Assembly (NCBI GenBank): GCA_016703105.1
Contig: JADJCS010000001.1
Coordinates: 434,001 to 498,000 of the forward strand
Direction of reading: 5' to 3'
Source of the DNA: Flavobacteriales bacterium
GTDB taxonomy: Bacteria; Bacteroidota; Bacteroidia; Flavobacteriales_F; PHOS-HE28
Length of the DNA stretch: 64,000 nt
Position numbers and translations under genes: made by a program. Below, one piece after another: positions 8,409 to 17,388 of this stretch; positions within the stretch are counted from its first letter, which is position 1, and each line of letters starts with the position of its first letter. The notes beneath the pieces are model-generated. The model saw nothing but the letters and a program-made list of their open reading frames with translations. It was not told the DNA's origin and did no database searches.

Positions 8409-10000
8409 TCCTCGGCGTCTACATCGGCATCATGCTGGTGATGGCGCTTTACAACCTCTTCATCTTCTTCTCGATCCGGGACAAGAGCTACTTGTACTAC
8501 GTCCTGTACATCCTTAGCGTGACCTCCACGCAACTGGCGTTCACCGGTATCGGTCCGTTCTACCTGTGGCCCGGCAACACCTGGCTCTCTACTTCAGCAA
8601 CGGTGATCCTCACCCTATGCACCGCAACGCTGGGCTTCGAGTTCGCCAGACAGTTCATCCACACCCGACGGCACACCCCTCTTTTGCATCGCATTGGTCC
8701 GGTATTCTATATCCTCTTTGCCGGTTGCATCTTCCTACAGCAGTCGGGACAGGCCGTGATCGCCTACCAAATGGCGCAGGGCCTCTCAGGGATCTCGGCC
8801 CTCTACGTGCTGGCTATGGCGTTCCTGGCTTGGCGACGCGGCTCGCGACAGGCTTTCTTCTTCCTTATGGCCTGGAGCGCGTTCCTCATCGGTGTGGTCG
8901 TCTTCGTGGTGAAAGACCTTGGCGCACTTCCTTACAACGATCTCACGACCTACACGATGCCGATCGGTTCGGCGATCGAGTGTGTGCTACTGAGCTTCGG
9001 TCTCGCCGATCGCATCAACATCCTCCGGCGCGAAAAGGAACAGTCCCAGGCCGAAGCATTGCGCATATCGTTGGAGAACGAACGGATCATCCGCGAGCAG
9101 AACGCCATGCTGGAGGTGAAGGTGACCGAGCGGACCGTCGCCTTGCAGGAAAGCAACGATCATCTCAAGCGCACACAGACCCAACTCGTGAACGCGGAGA
9201 AGATGGCCTCCCTCGGTCAACTCACTGCGGGCATCGCGCACGAGATCAATAATCCGGTGAACTTCATCTCCAGCAATATCCCACCCCTGCGCAGGGACAT
9301 CGGTGATGTGCTGGAAGTGCTCGCCGAGTATCGAGAGCGGGGATCGAAGATCGATGACCCTTCGCTGGCGGAACTGCGCGCCAAGGAGAAGAGCCTTGAC
9401 CTGGATGGTTCCATCACGGAACTCGATGCCATCATCCGAAGCATCGAGGAGGGCGCAGGCCGAACGGCCGAGATCGTACGCGGTCTTCGGAACTTCAGCA
9501 GGCTCGACGAGGACGACCTGAAACTGGCCGATCTCAACGAAGGCATCCAGAGCACGTTGCTCGTTCTCGCGCCGCAGCTAAAGGAACGTGTACGGATCGA
9601 TCTGGACCTGGCGGCTCTTCCCGCGGTGGAATGCCACCCCGGCAAACTGAACCAGGTGTTCATGAACATATTGAACAACGCCGTGCAGGCTATCCTGGGG
9701 CAGCAACGCTCGGATGAGGGCCGCGTGCAAGTATGTTCCCGTGTGGTCGGCGACCAGGTGGTCATCAGCATTTCGGACGATGGACCAGGCATCCCACCGA
9801 GCGTGATCGGTAAGGTGTTCGATCCCTTTTTCACCACAAAGGACGTGGGAGAAGGCACCGGTCTGGGACTTTCCATCGCCTTCAGCATTGTGGAGAAACA
9901 CCACGGCAAGATCACTGTGGATAGTGTTCCGGGCGCTGGTGCCGCTTTCCATGTGACCCTACCCCTAGTGCAAACCAACGAGGCCCGCAAACGCGCCTGA
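8246..10000 (+). CDS. 7TMR-DISM sensor histidine kinase (main part after frameshift)
   Basis: The 584-residue frame begins with the last strands of the extracellular DISM domain. Seven transmembrane helices follow (about residues 50-260), then a coiled coil (about 260-320) and a histidine kinase core. The phospho-acceptor His is about residue 332 in AGIAHEINNP. An N box (NILNNAVQ), G1 (DDGPGI), the FFTTKDVG lid and G2 (GTGLGLS) are all intact. In 7TMR-DISM proteins the outer domain is thought to bind a small, often carbohydrate-like, ligand. The true start is probably at 7857, before the frameshift. It ends 3 bases before the receiver-PAS-kinase gene, so the two are one operon. Confidence 0.85.
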   Translation: MRAGADPEFAFDLPIPKGSSGEVFMRIQSTKQLQLPIVLRTPQELTANRSRRNLILGVYIGIMLVMALYNLFIFFSIRDKSYLYYVLYILSVTSTQLAFTGIGPFYLWPGNTWLSTSATVILTLCTATLGFEFARQFIHTRRHTPLLHRIGPVFYILFAGCIFLQQSGQAVIAYQMAQGLSGISALYVLAMAFLAWRRGSRQAFFFLMAWSAFLIGVVVFVVKDLGALPYNDLTTYTMPIGSAIECVLLSFGLADRINILRREKEQSQAEALRISLENERIIREQNAMLEVKVTERTVALQESNDHLKRTQTQLVNAEKMASLGQLTAGIAHEINNPVNFISSNIPPLRRDIGDVLEVLAEYRERGSKIDDPSLAELRAKEKSLDLDGSITELDAIIRSIEEGAGRTAEIVRGLRNFSRLDEDDLKLADLNEGIQSTLLVLAPQLKERVRIDLDLAALPAVECHPGKLNQVFMNILNNAVQAILGQQRSDEGRVQVCSRVVGDQVVISISDDGPGIPPSVIGKVFDPFFTTKDVGEGTGLGLSIAFSIVEKHHGKITVDSVPGAGAAFHVTLPLVQTNEARKRA

Positions 10001-10003
10001 TCG

Positions 10004-11530
10004 ATGAACAAGGAACGGATCAAAGTGCTCTACCTCGATGATGAGGAGGGGAACCTCGTCGCCTTTCGAGCCAATTTCCGCCGCGATCTGGACGTCTTCA
10101 CGGCGACCACCGCTGAGGAGGCCCTCGCCCTCCTCGATCGGGAGCACATTCCCGTGGTGATCTCCGATCAGCGCATGCCATTGGTCACGGGGGTCGATTT
10201 CCTCGCCCAAGTGAAGCAGCGTCATCCGAACACCATCCGGATGCTCCTGACCGGCTATGCCGACATACAGGCCGTGATCGATGCGGTGAACAAAGGCCGC
10301 ATATACGCTTACGTGACCAAGCCGTGGGATGCGAGCGACCTTCTCTTGCGCATTCAGCAGGCCAACGAGGTGTACGGTCTGCGAGCGGACCGCGAGCGCA
10401 TGTTCCGGCGCTACGAACAGGTGTTCGCTTCGTCCGGCGATCCGATCGTGATCGTGGACGAAAAAGGCGCGATCCACGAGGCGAATCCGGCGACAGAGAA
10501 GCTGTTCGGGATCGATCGCGCGCGGATCCTGGCCCTTCATATGAACGATCTGCTGGAGGAACCGGGATCCCTGCGGCGTTCACTTTCCGGCAGACGCCGT
10601 GGACGCGCTTTCCAGAACGTGGACCTTACCCTACGCACTCCTTCCGGCCATACGGTGGACGGGCTGCTCACGATCAACTATCTCGGCCTGAGCGATGCTG
10701 GCGACCGCTTGTTCCAAGCGATCATCAAGGACATCACGGATCGGCGACAAGAGGAACAACGGCTGGTGAAACTGAACGCGGACCTTGACCGCCGTGTGGC
10801 CGTGCGCACCCGTCAGCTACTGGAGGCCCTGGAAGACCTGGGCTCCTTCTCCTATACGGTGGCCCATGACCTGCGCTCCCCTTTGAAGAACATACTCGCC
10901 CTGAGCGAACTGGTGAAGGAACAGAGCGCGAAGAGCGACCCGGCCCAACAAGAGGTCACCGAACGCATCCACCGCGGAGCCTCGCGCATGATCGACCTTG
11001 TAGATGACCTGCTCCGATTCTCCCAGAGCAACAACCGCGAACTGCAATGCGGCGAGGTGCGGTTGCGACCGTTGGTACAAGAGGTGATCGACGAGATCCC
11101 CAACGCCGCGCACAACCCCGCTCTGAAGAATTCAGTACCCGAAGGAACTTTGGTCCATGCCGACGCCGCCATGCTGAAAGTGGTTCTGGTGAACCTTCTC
11201 TCCAATGCTGTGAAGTTCACCCGGCAGGTGGAAAACCCCGCGATCGAGGTGGGCAGCGAAGCCGAGGAAGGACGCATGCGGTTCTGGGTGCGGGACAATG
11301 GAGTGGGCTTCGATAGCACCGGCAGCAAGGCCGTGTTCGGGGCGTTCAAACGCATGCACCGGGCCGATCAATTCGAAGGCAGCGGCATCGGGCTCGCTAT
11401 TGTGCAGCGCGTGATCAACAAGCACGGCGGCGATGTATGGGCGGACAGTACGGTGGGTAAAGGCACCACCATCACCGTCCAACTACCGGACAGCGCCCCC
11501 GAGCAACGCCAACTTCTTTTCGCTTCCTAG
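10004..11530 (+). CDS. Hybrid response regulator-PAS-histidine kinase
   Basis: The 508-residue cytoplasmic protein has an N-terminal CheY-like receiver (about 1-125; phospho-acceptor Asp55 in VISDQRMP, Lys in YVTKPWD). A PAS domain follows (about 135-250; FASSGDPIVIVD), then a coiled-coil linker and a HisKA/HATPase core with the phospho-acceptor His in TVAHDLRSPLKN. The ATPase N box is NLLSNAVKF, and the G boxes are DNGVGF and GSGIGLAI. It lies 3 bases downstream of the 7TMR-DISM kinase, which probably phosphorylates its receiver. No DNA-binding output is encoded nearby other than the unlinked LytTR regulator at 46.3 kb. Confidence 0.9.
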   Translation: MNKERIKVLYLDDEEGNLVAFRANFRRDLDVFTATTAEEALALLDREHIPVVISDQRMPLVTGVDFLAQVKQRHPNTIRMLLTGYADIQAVIDAVNKGRIYAYVTKPWDASDLLLRIQQANEVYGLRADRERMFRRYEQVFASSGDPIVIVDEKGAIHEANPATEKLFGIDRARILALHMNDLLEEPGSLRRSLSGRRRGRAFQNVDLTLRTPSGHTVDGLLTINYLGLSDAGDRLFQAIIKDITDRRQEEQRLVKLNADLDRRVAVRTRQLLEALEDLGSFSYTVAHDLRSPLKNILALSELVKEQSAKSDPAQQEVTERIHRGASRMIDLVDDLLRFSQSNNRELQCGEVRLRPLVQEVIDEIPNAAHNPALKNSVPEGTLVHADAAMLKVVLVNLLSNAVKFTRQVENPAIEVGSEAEEGRMRFWVRDNGVGFDSTGSKAVFGAFKRMHRADQFEGSGIGLAIVQRVINKHGGDVWADSTVGKGTTITVQLPDSAPEQRQLLFAS

Positions 11531-11536
11531 GCTCCG

Positions 11537-13285
11537 CTACGGCTGGACCAACCGGAGCTTGAGGCCGGGTAGCTCATCGATCACGATCGAGTAGACACCG
11601 CTCGTTAATCGGTGCGTGGCGATCTCCAAACGATCGGACATCGACGAGATCCGCTCCGATCGCGCAACTCGTCCCGCAGCGTCCAATATCGAGATCCGGT
11701 AGCTGCCCGGGGCCATGCCGACCAATATCACTTCTTCCCCATTGGAGGGATTCGGGACCAGTTGCAACTGGGTCGCCTGAGGTGAGCTCACCGACGTGGC
11801 AATGAACGTATACACGCCTTGCGGATCGGCCCCGTGCGCCAAACCTGTAATGCTCGGCGTGTTCGCGTCAAGCGTGACGATATAGTAGCTCAACATGGGT
11901 AGACCCGGGTGGTCCACCAGGATCCTGTAAGTACCGTAGAGTACGTTCTGGAACTGGAACACGCCGTTCGCATCGGTGCGAACATAACCGGCGAGTGTCG
12001 CGCCAGGCCAATGCTCCAGGGCGATGCCTTGGTCGGGCCACGGGTCTCCAGGACCTTCGCTGCGAACAATGCCCAGATCGCCCAGATAGCCTTCCAGATA
12101 GCCCGTTCCGTTCAGGTTGCCAATACTCACCAATTGGATGTCCGCTACCATGGTGGTATCGCAGAGCGAATGCACTACATCGGCGTAACCCCAGTAGTAG
12201 GTGCTCGTGTGGTAGCTGGTGGCCGTTCCGGGGTAAAGCCCGGCGTCCGGGATGGCGCGCACCAGGTATTGGCCGATGGGTTGTGCCGCGAACGCATAGT
12301 CCCCACCTGCACCAACGGCGATGGAATCGATGCGTACCGACCCGGTGGCATTGAGACCGTACTCATAGAGCTCCACACCTCCGCCGGTGACAGCCGCGCC
12401 AAGTGTGTCGTTGACCGTTCCGCTGATCTCCATATTGCCCGCCGGGCAGTTCACCACCCACATCTGCAGGTCGCGATGGCTGCGGCCCACAACCACGCCG
12501 TTGCGCCATTCCTCCACTGCATAGGCTACCACATAGGCTCCTAACGTGCTCGGGGTGGCACAATGATTACCGGTGTTGGGATCCAGCGCATGACCAGTGG
12601 TGGATGGGAACGGATCAATGCTGCTGTACCCAGGCAGGTATGCCAGCGGCGCGCCAAGCGCTCCCAAGGGAGTCGTCATGGAATACACGAGCGAATCACC
12701 ATCGGGGTCATAGCTCGTGTTTGCGACACAGACGGGAGTGTTCGCACACACGAATGGTCCAGTGAGTTCTTGGAAAATCGGCGAAGAGTTTCCCGGTTGG
12801 TTCAGGTTGTCCAAAGAAGCTGTGATCAATAAATCCTGTGTATCAGCATCGACCAAATTCAAGATCGCGGCGTTCCGGCAGCACAGTGCCCAAGAGAATG
12901 TCCAGTCCGCACAAGGCGTAAGTGTGATCGTGTCGCGGAAATAAAGAAGGTCGGCGCCCGGGAATCCCCCCCCCTGGCATGTGGTCAACAACCCGTTACA
13001 GTTAGAGGTCAACTCCAGCGTATCCGCCTGGGCCAAAGTGGCAGTACCGATCCCACAACTCGATGTGTATTGCACGGCCATGGAGGTGAAGCCCCCCCCC
13101 ACCTGGCAATCTCGCCATACCGTCAGGCGTAGCACATATTCGTTGCCGCCCAGCCAGGAGTAGGTGAGTTCAGCCCCCATCATGTGTGTGGCCCTAACGG
13201 GTGCTGCGTGCAACAACGCCGCGAACGTGGCAATGGCCGTTAGAGAGCGGACGAGCGTAGTGAAGCGCATGGGTTCTGGAGTCAT
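11537..13285 (-). CDS. T9SS-secreted surface protein with carboxypeptidase-regulatory-like insert
   Basis: Starting at 13285 gives MTPEPMRF followed by a signal peptide ending near VRA. The first mature motif, THMMGAELTYSWLGG...YVLRLTVWRDC, is a recurrent N-terminal domain of Bacteroidota surface proteins. The middle has Ig-like and carboxypeptidase-regulatory-like stretches (SGTVNDTLGAAVTGGGVELYE). The last about 75 residues form a T9SS type A sorting domain (LVPNPSNGEEVIL to the end), so the protein should be exported through T9SS and anchored or released. An upstream extension to 13378 is open but lacks a secretion start. It converges with the hybrid kinase gene with 6 bases between the stops. 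Confidence 0.82.
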   Translation of the reverse strand: MTPEPMRFTTLVRSLTAIATFAALLHAAPVRATHMMGAELTYSWLGGNEYVLRLTVWRDCQVGGGFTSMAVQYTSSCGIGTATLAQADTLELTSNCNGLLTTCQGGGFPGADLLYFRDTITLTPCADWTFSWALCCRNAAILNLVDADTQDLLITASLDNLNQPGNSSPIFQELTGPFVCANTPVCVANTSYDPDGDSLVYSMTTPLGALGAPLAYLPGYSSIDPFPSTTGHALDPNTGNHCATPSTLGAYVVAYAVEEWRNGVVVGRSHRDLQMWVVNCPAGNMEISGTVNDTLGAAVTGGGVELYEYGLNATGSVRIDSIAVGAGGDYAFAAQPIGQYLVRAIPDAGLYPGTATSYHTSTYYWGYADVVHSLCDTTMVADIQLVSIGNLNGTGYLEGYLGDLGIVRSEGPGDPWPDQGIALEHWPGATLAGYVRTDANGVFQFQNVLYGTYRILVDHPGLPMLSYYIVTLDANTPSITGLAHGADPQGVYTFIATSVSSPQATQLQLVPNPSNGEEVILVGMAPGSYRISILDAAGRVARSERISSMSDRLEIATHRLTSGVYSIVIDELPGLKLRLVQP

Positions 13286-13416
13286 GCCCGTAAAGTAAAC
13301 GGAACCCCGGAACATGCTCAGGACCGCAACCCTGTAACCCTTGCGATCCAAGATCCGTAGCAAGACCCACCCCAACATCGGAACACCAGGCCCGCACCAA
13401 GCATACCCTACGAACC

Positions 13417-13944
13417 ATGCGACACATTGTACTAGCCACCGGTATCCTGCTCTGCCTTACCGAGGTAGCACAGGCCCAAGCGAAAAAAGGGAAGTTGGTC
13501 GATCGTCGCGATCAAGCCGAAGGGTGGTACCTGCCCATCCATGGCCAGGTGATGGTGGATGGCAAGGCCGTCGACGGGTATTCGGTCGAACTCTGGAAAG
13601 GCGATGAACGCCTCGGAGATGTGGCGGTCCAGAAGAAGGGGGATTTCCGCCTGGACCTGGATATCGACAACAGCTTCTTGATCCGGGTGACGAAAGAGGG
13701 ATACGAGGACAAACTCGTGCTTATCGACACCAGCCTTCCCCCTGACCTGGTGACCTATCCGGACTACGAGTGCTACGTGAACCTTATCCCGCGCGGTAAG
13801 ACCCAGGGCGTGGATCCCTTCTACACGGATTTCCCTTCCGCGATCGTGCGCTACAGCGTTGATATGGGCGGATTCTATCACAGCGAGCACTACCTCGAAC
13901 ACATCCAGACGAAAGTGGCGGGTTACGCCCAGGCCAGTTTCTGA
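13417..13944 (+). CDS. Small secreted protein with carboxypeptidase-regulatory-like fold
   Basis: The 175-residue protein has a signal peptide cleaved near AQAQA (about residue 23). A beta-rich domain then reads IHGQVMVDGKAVDGYSVELW, GDFRLDLDID and FLIRVTKEGYEDK. This spacing is typical of carboxypeptidase-regulatory-like or transthyretin-type modules that add a trait such as X, process it and report the state of a side chain. The C-terminal 60 residues are of unknown type. A similarly sized secreted protein with the same type of module is encoded at 39,175-39,708, so the two may be distant paralogues. No specific function can be assigned. A strong hairpin terminator follows. Confidence 0.6.
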   Translation: MRHIVLATGILLCLTEVAQAQAKKGKLVDRRDQAEGWYLPIHGQVMVDGKAVDGYSVELWKGDERLGDVAVQKKGDFRLDLDIDNSFLIRVTKEGYEDKLVLIDTSLPPDLVTYPDYECYVNLIPRGKTQGVDPFYTDFPSAIVRYSVDMGGFYHSEHYLEHIQTKVAGYAQASF

Positions 13945-13992
13945 TCCAACGGAACTCTTCCCGCCTTACAAAACGAACCAAACAAGGCAGGG

Positions 13993-14036
13993 AAGAACGA
14001 GAAGGCGGGCCCGTAAGCCCGCCTTTCCTCGTTCTT
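13993..14036. terminator. Bidirectional hairpin terminator
   Basis: A 5' arm AAGAACGAGAAGGCGGGC pairs with GCCCGCCTTTCCTCGTTCTT across a CCGTAA loop, leaving a 2-base bulge. A-rich and T-rich ends allow termination in both directions, between the convergent secreted-protein gene and paaE. The arms resemble those of the terminator at 21,881. Confidence 0.85.
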
Positions 14037-14051
14037 GGCACTGTCACTTCC

Positions 14052-15134
14052 TCAGTGCTGATCGTAGTCGATCACCACACGCGCGCTGCGGGGATGCGTC
14101 TGGCAGGTGAGCACGTAGCCATCGGCCACCTCTTCGTCGGTGAGCGCGTAGTTCATCTCCATCTCCACCTGGCCCTCAAGGACACGCGCCTTGCAGGTGC
14201 AACACACAGCACCTTTACAGGCATAAGGCACGTCCAGCCCGGCATCGATCGCCACTTCCAGGACCGGGTCACCTTTAGAGCCCATATGTAGCGTATGGCG
14301 GCGCCCGTCCAGCACGATCTCCACCTCCGCCTGGCCGTTGAAAGCCGTGCTCGTAGCGTGAGACACCTCCTTTTTCGCTTCGGTGGTCACCGGGCTGGTG
14401 AACAGTTCGATGTGTATCTGCTTCTTGTCGATGCGTTGTTTCTCCAACGCCTCGCTCACGCTCACCATCATCTGCTCCGGTCCACAGATGAAGAACTCCT
14501 TCCGCAAGTCATCGTTCACGAAACGCTGCAGTAGTTGTGCGGCCTTGTCGGCGGTGATCCTTCCATTGAAGAGCGGATCGGAGTTCCGGCCCTGGCTCAA
14601 TACATGATGAACGGTCAATCGGCTACCGTGTTCGCGGACCAACTCGTCCAGGCGCTCGCGGAAAATGATCCGGTCCGTATCCGTATTGCCATAGAACAGT
14701 GTGAAGCGGCTCTTGGGTTCCGCCCGCAGTACCGAGGTCAAGATGCTCAGGATCGGTGTGATCCCGCTGCCGGCCGCGAAGGCCACGAAATGGCGCTCTA
14801 TGCTCGCATCGAAAGGGGTGTGGAAGTGGCCCATCGGCGGCATGACCTCCAGTTTGTCGCCCACCTTCATCCCCGCCACGAGCCTGTTGGATGCCCGCCC
14901 CAGTGCCACCCGCTTCACCGCGATACGGATGCTCGCCTCCTCGAACGGACTGCTGCAGATGGAATAGGAACGGCGCAACTCCTCCCCGTTCACGGTCAAC
15001 TTCACGGTGAGGTACTGGCCAGCAAGAAAGGTGAACTCCTTCCTCAGCTCGGGTGGCACTCGGAGCGCGACGGATACGGCGTCGGCGGTCTCCTGCTTCA
15101 CATCAATGACCTCCAAGAAGTGGAACCTGGACAT
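14052..15134 (-). CDS. paaE: Phenylacetyl-CoA epoxidase reductase subunit PaaE
   Basis: The 360-residue product is the NAD(P)H-dependent reductase that feeds electrons to the PaaABC(D) diiron epoxidase, converting phenylacetyl-CoA to the ring-1,2-epoxide. An N-terminal ferredoxin-reductase flavin domain has a RRSYSICS FAD motif, and a nucleotide domain has AAGSGITPI. A C-terminal plant-type 2Fe-2S domain carries the cysteine pattern CKGAVCCTC plus a distal Cys in LTCQTHP. The start at 15134 (MSRFHFLEV) fits the family; the frame stays open upstream to 16295 only because it is antisense to paaA. It is divergent from paaABCD, with promoter-like boxes on both strands between them. Confidence 0.93.
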   Translation of the reverse strand: MSRFHFLEVIDVKQETADAVSVALRVPPELRKEFTFLAGQYLTVKLTVNGEELRRSYSICSSPFEEASIRIAVKRVALGRASNRLVAGMKVGDKLEVMPPMGHFHTPFDASIERHFVAFAAGSGITPILSILTSVLRAEPKSRFTLFYGNTDTDRIIFRERLDELVREHGSRLTVHHVLSQGRNSDPLFNGRITADKAAQLLQRFVNDDLRKEFFICGPEQMMVSVSEALEKQRIDKKQIHIELFTSPVTTEAKKEVSHATSTAFNGQAEVEIVLDGRRHTLHMGSKGDPVLEVAIDAGLDVPYACKGAVCCTCKARVLEGQVEMEMNYALTDEEVADGYVLTCQTHPRSARVVIDYDQH

Positions 15135-15158
15135 GTTGAACGGCTTCGTTTCAGGCGG

Positions 15159-15166
15159 CGAAAGTA
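15159..15166 (-). promoter_or_regulatory. -7-like box TACTTTCG upstream of paaE
   Basis: TACTTTCG matches the local TAnnTTYG pattern and lies 24 bases before the paaE ATG, in the divergent paaE-paaA spacer. Confidence 0.45.
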
Positions 15167-15265
15167 GCTCTTCACCTCGCCCCCTCGCGATGTTCGAGCA
15201 CCCCACGCGGCCATCGCCTACCCGCGACCTGAGCAAGATCAGCCTTCGTGCGACACGTTCCGGAG

Positions 15266-15273
15266 TATTTTCG
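15266..15273 (+). promoter_or_regulatory. -7-like box TATTTTCG upstream of paaA
   Basis: TATTTTCG matches the local TAnnTTYG pattern and lies 20 bases before the paaA ATG. A TTC about 18 bases further upstream is a weak -33 candidate. Confidence 0.5.
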
Positions 15274-15293
15274 CCCACCAACCGCTCTAGCCG

Positions 15294-16235
15294 ATGTCGG
15301 ACACGACCAAACGCGAAGCACTCTTCCAGGCGAAAGTCGATTCTGAGCAGAAGATCGAGCCGAAGGACTGGATGCCGGAGAAGTACCGCAAGAACCTGAT
15401 CCGCCAGATCAGCCAGCACGCGCACAGCGAGGTGGTGGGCATGCTGCCCGAAGGCAACTGGATCAGCCGCGCCCCCAGCCTGAAACGCAAGGCCATCCTG
15501 CTGGCGAAAGTGCAGGACGAGGCAGGTCACGGCCTCTACCTGTACAGCGCCGCCGAAACCCTCGGCACCAGCCGGGAGCAGACCATCGACGACCTGCTGA
15601 GCGGCAAGGCCAAGTACAGCAGCATCTTCAACTACCCCACCCTCACTTGGGCCGACATCGGCGCCGTGGGCTGGTTGGTGGACGGTGCCGCCATCATGAA
15701 CCAGGTGATGCTGTGCCGCACGAGCTACGGACCCTACGCTCGTGCCATGGTGCGCATCTGCAAGGAGGAGAGCTTCCACCAGCGCCAGGGCTACGAGATC
15801 ATGGCCGTGCTGGCCAAGGGATCGCCCGAGCAGAAGGAGATGGCGCAGGACGCCCTGAACCGGTGGTGGTGGCCCAGCCTGATGATGTTCGGCCCCACCG
15901 ACGCCAACAGCCCGCACAGCGCCGAGAGCATGAAGTGGAAGATCAAGCGCCAGAGCAACGACGAACTGCGCCAGACCTTCATCGACCGCACGGTGCAGCA
16001 GGCGGAAGTGATCGGCCTCACCATACCCGACCCGGACCTGAAGTGGAACGAGGCCACCCAGCACTACGACTGGGGCGCGATCGACTGGGCCGAATTCAAT
16101 AGCGTGGTGGCCGGCAACGGTCCCTGCAATAAAGAGCGGCTCGCCGCACGCAACAAAGCGCACAACGACGGTGCCTGGGTGCGCGAAGCAGCCATGGCGT
16201 ACGCGGCGAAAAAGGCAGAACGGAAAGCAGCCTAA
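15294..16235 (+). CDS. paaA: Phenylacetyl-CoA epoxidase catalytic subunit PaaA
   Basis: This 313-residue protein is the diiron oxygenase subunit that epoxidises the aromatic ring of phenylacetyl-CoA. Ferritin-like iron ligands are visible as DEAGH (residues 75-79) and EESFH (158-162), together with the typical start (EPKDWMPEKYRKNLIRQISQ) and the RWWWPSLMMFGP segment. The length is normal for PaaA. It begins the paaABC operon and is followed after 59 bases by paaB. Confidence 0.97.
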   Translation: MSDTTKREALFQAKVDSEQKIEPKDWMPEKYRKNLIRQISQHAHSEVVGMLPEGNWISRAPSLKRKAILLAKVQDEAGHGLYLYSAAETLGTSREQTIDDLLSGKAKYSSIFNYPTLTWADIGAVGWLVDGAAIMNQVMLCRTSYGPYARAMVRICKEESFHQRQGYEIMAVLAKGSPEQKEMAQDALNRWWWPSLMMFGPTDANSPHSAESMKWKIKRQSNDELRQTFIDRTVQQAEVIGLTIPDPDLKWNEATQHYDWGAIDWAEFNSVVAGNGPCNKERLAARNKAHNDGAWVREAAMAYAAKKAERKAA

Positions 16236-16294
16236 CCTGGATCGAAGCACCCGTAACGTCGACCCAATCGGTCGACCTTGAACGCACCGGAACA

Positions 16295-16588
16295 ATGAGC
16301 GACAATCCCAACAACTGGCCTCTCTGGGAGGTATTCATCCAGAGCAAACGCGGGCTCGACCACAAGCATGTGGGCAGCCTGCACGCCGCAGATCCACAGA
16401 TGGCGATCGAGAACGCACGCGATGTCTACACGCGCCGCCAGGAGGGCCAGAGCATTTGGGTAGTGCCCGCCGCCGCCATCAGCGCCAGCCAGCCGGACGA
16501 TGCCGCCATGCTCTTCGACCCCGCCGACGACAAGACCTACCGGCACCCGACCTTCTACACCATGCCCGAGGGCGCGAAGTACATCTAG
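16295..16588 (+). CDS. paaB: Phenylacetyl-CoA epoxidase subunit PaaB
   Basis: The 97-residue protein has the PaaB signature: WPLWEVFIQSKRGLDHKHVGSLHA at the start and a core with ARDVYTRRQEG and IWVVPA. PaaB is a small bridging subunit of the epoxidase complex needed for assembly and activity. It lies between paaA and paaC with short spacers (59 and 12 bases), consistent with co-transcription. Confidence 0.95.
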   Translation: MSDNPNNWPLWEVFIQSKRGLDHKHVGSLHAADPQMAIENARDVYTRRQEGQSIWVVPAAAISASQPDDAAMLFDPADDKTYRHPTFYTMPEGAKYI

Positions 16589-16600
16589 TACGGGCCGATA

Positions 16601-17356
16601 ATGAGCAACGAAGCCCTCTTCACCTACACCCTCCGCCTAGCGGACGACCTGCTGATCCTGAGCCACCGCTTGGGCGAATGGTGCGGCCATGGCCCTGTGC
16701 TGGAGGAGGACATCGCCCTCACCAACCGCGCGCTGGACCACATCGGCGAGGCCCGCAACCTGCTCACCTACGCCGGTGAAGTGGAAGGCAAGGGACGCAC
16801 CGAGGACGACCTCGCCTTCCTACGCAACGAGCGGCAGTTCCTCAACACCAAGTTGGTGGAGCAGCCCAACGGAGACTATGCGCACACCATCGTGCGGAGC
16901 TTCCTCTTCGACGCGTACCACCTGCCCCTGGCCGAGGCCCTGCTCAAGAGCAGCGATGCCCAGCTGGCCGCCATCGCCGGCAAGGCCGTGAAGGAGGCCC
17001 AGTATCACCTACGCCACAGCAACGACTGGCTGATCCGTTTCGGCGACGGCACGGAGGAAAGTCACCAGCGTGCGCAAATTGCCCTCGACAACCTCTGGAC
17101 CTTCACCGGCGACCTGTTCACGCAGGACGAAGTGCACCAGGCCATGGTGAAGGCGGGCGTCGCTCCGGACCTTACGAAGATCAAAGCGACCTTCGACGCC
17201 ACCGTGGACAAGGTGCTGAGCGAAGCCACTTTGAAGCGCCCGGTCGACGGCTTCATGGCCAGCGGTGGCCGCCAAGGCAAGCACGGCGAACAGCTCGGAT
17301 TCATCCTGGCCGAGATGCAATACCTGCAACGGGCGTACCCCGGGGCAACGTGGTAG
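16601..17356 (+). CDS. paaC: Phenylacetyl-CoA epoxidase structural subunit PaaC
   Basis: The 251-residue protein is the ferritin-like but catalytically inactive partner of PaaA. Family sequence includes LSHRLGEWCGHGPVLEEDIA, NERQFLNTKLVEQPNGDYA, VKEAQYHLRHSNDW and the C-terminal GKHGEQLGFILAEMQYLQRAYP. Its stop is near the start of an unrelated lipoprotein gene that separates it from paaD, so the usual paaABCD contiguity is broken here. Confidence 0.95.
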   Translation: MSNEALFTYTLRLADDLLILSHRLGEWCGHGPVLEEDIALTNRALDHIGEARNLLTYAGEVEGKGRTEDDLAFLRNERQFLNTKLVEQPNGDYAHTIVRSFLFDAYHLPLAEALLKSSDAQLAAIAGKAVKEAQYHLRHSNDWLIRFGDGTEESHQRAQIALDNLWTFTGDLFTQDEVHQAMVKAGVAPDLTKIKATFDATVDKVLSEATLKRPVDGFMASGGRQGKHGEQLGFILAEMQYLQRAYPGATW

Positions 17357-17388
17357 CCTATCATATGGCGGAGCGGTGTCCGCCGGCC

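Noticed and set aside
14052..16295. A single 747-residue minus-strand ORF over the paaE-paaA region
   Set aside because: Only the part from 15134 is PaaE-like. The 5' half is antisense to paaA and has no family sequence.
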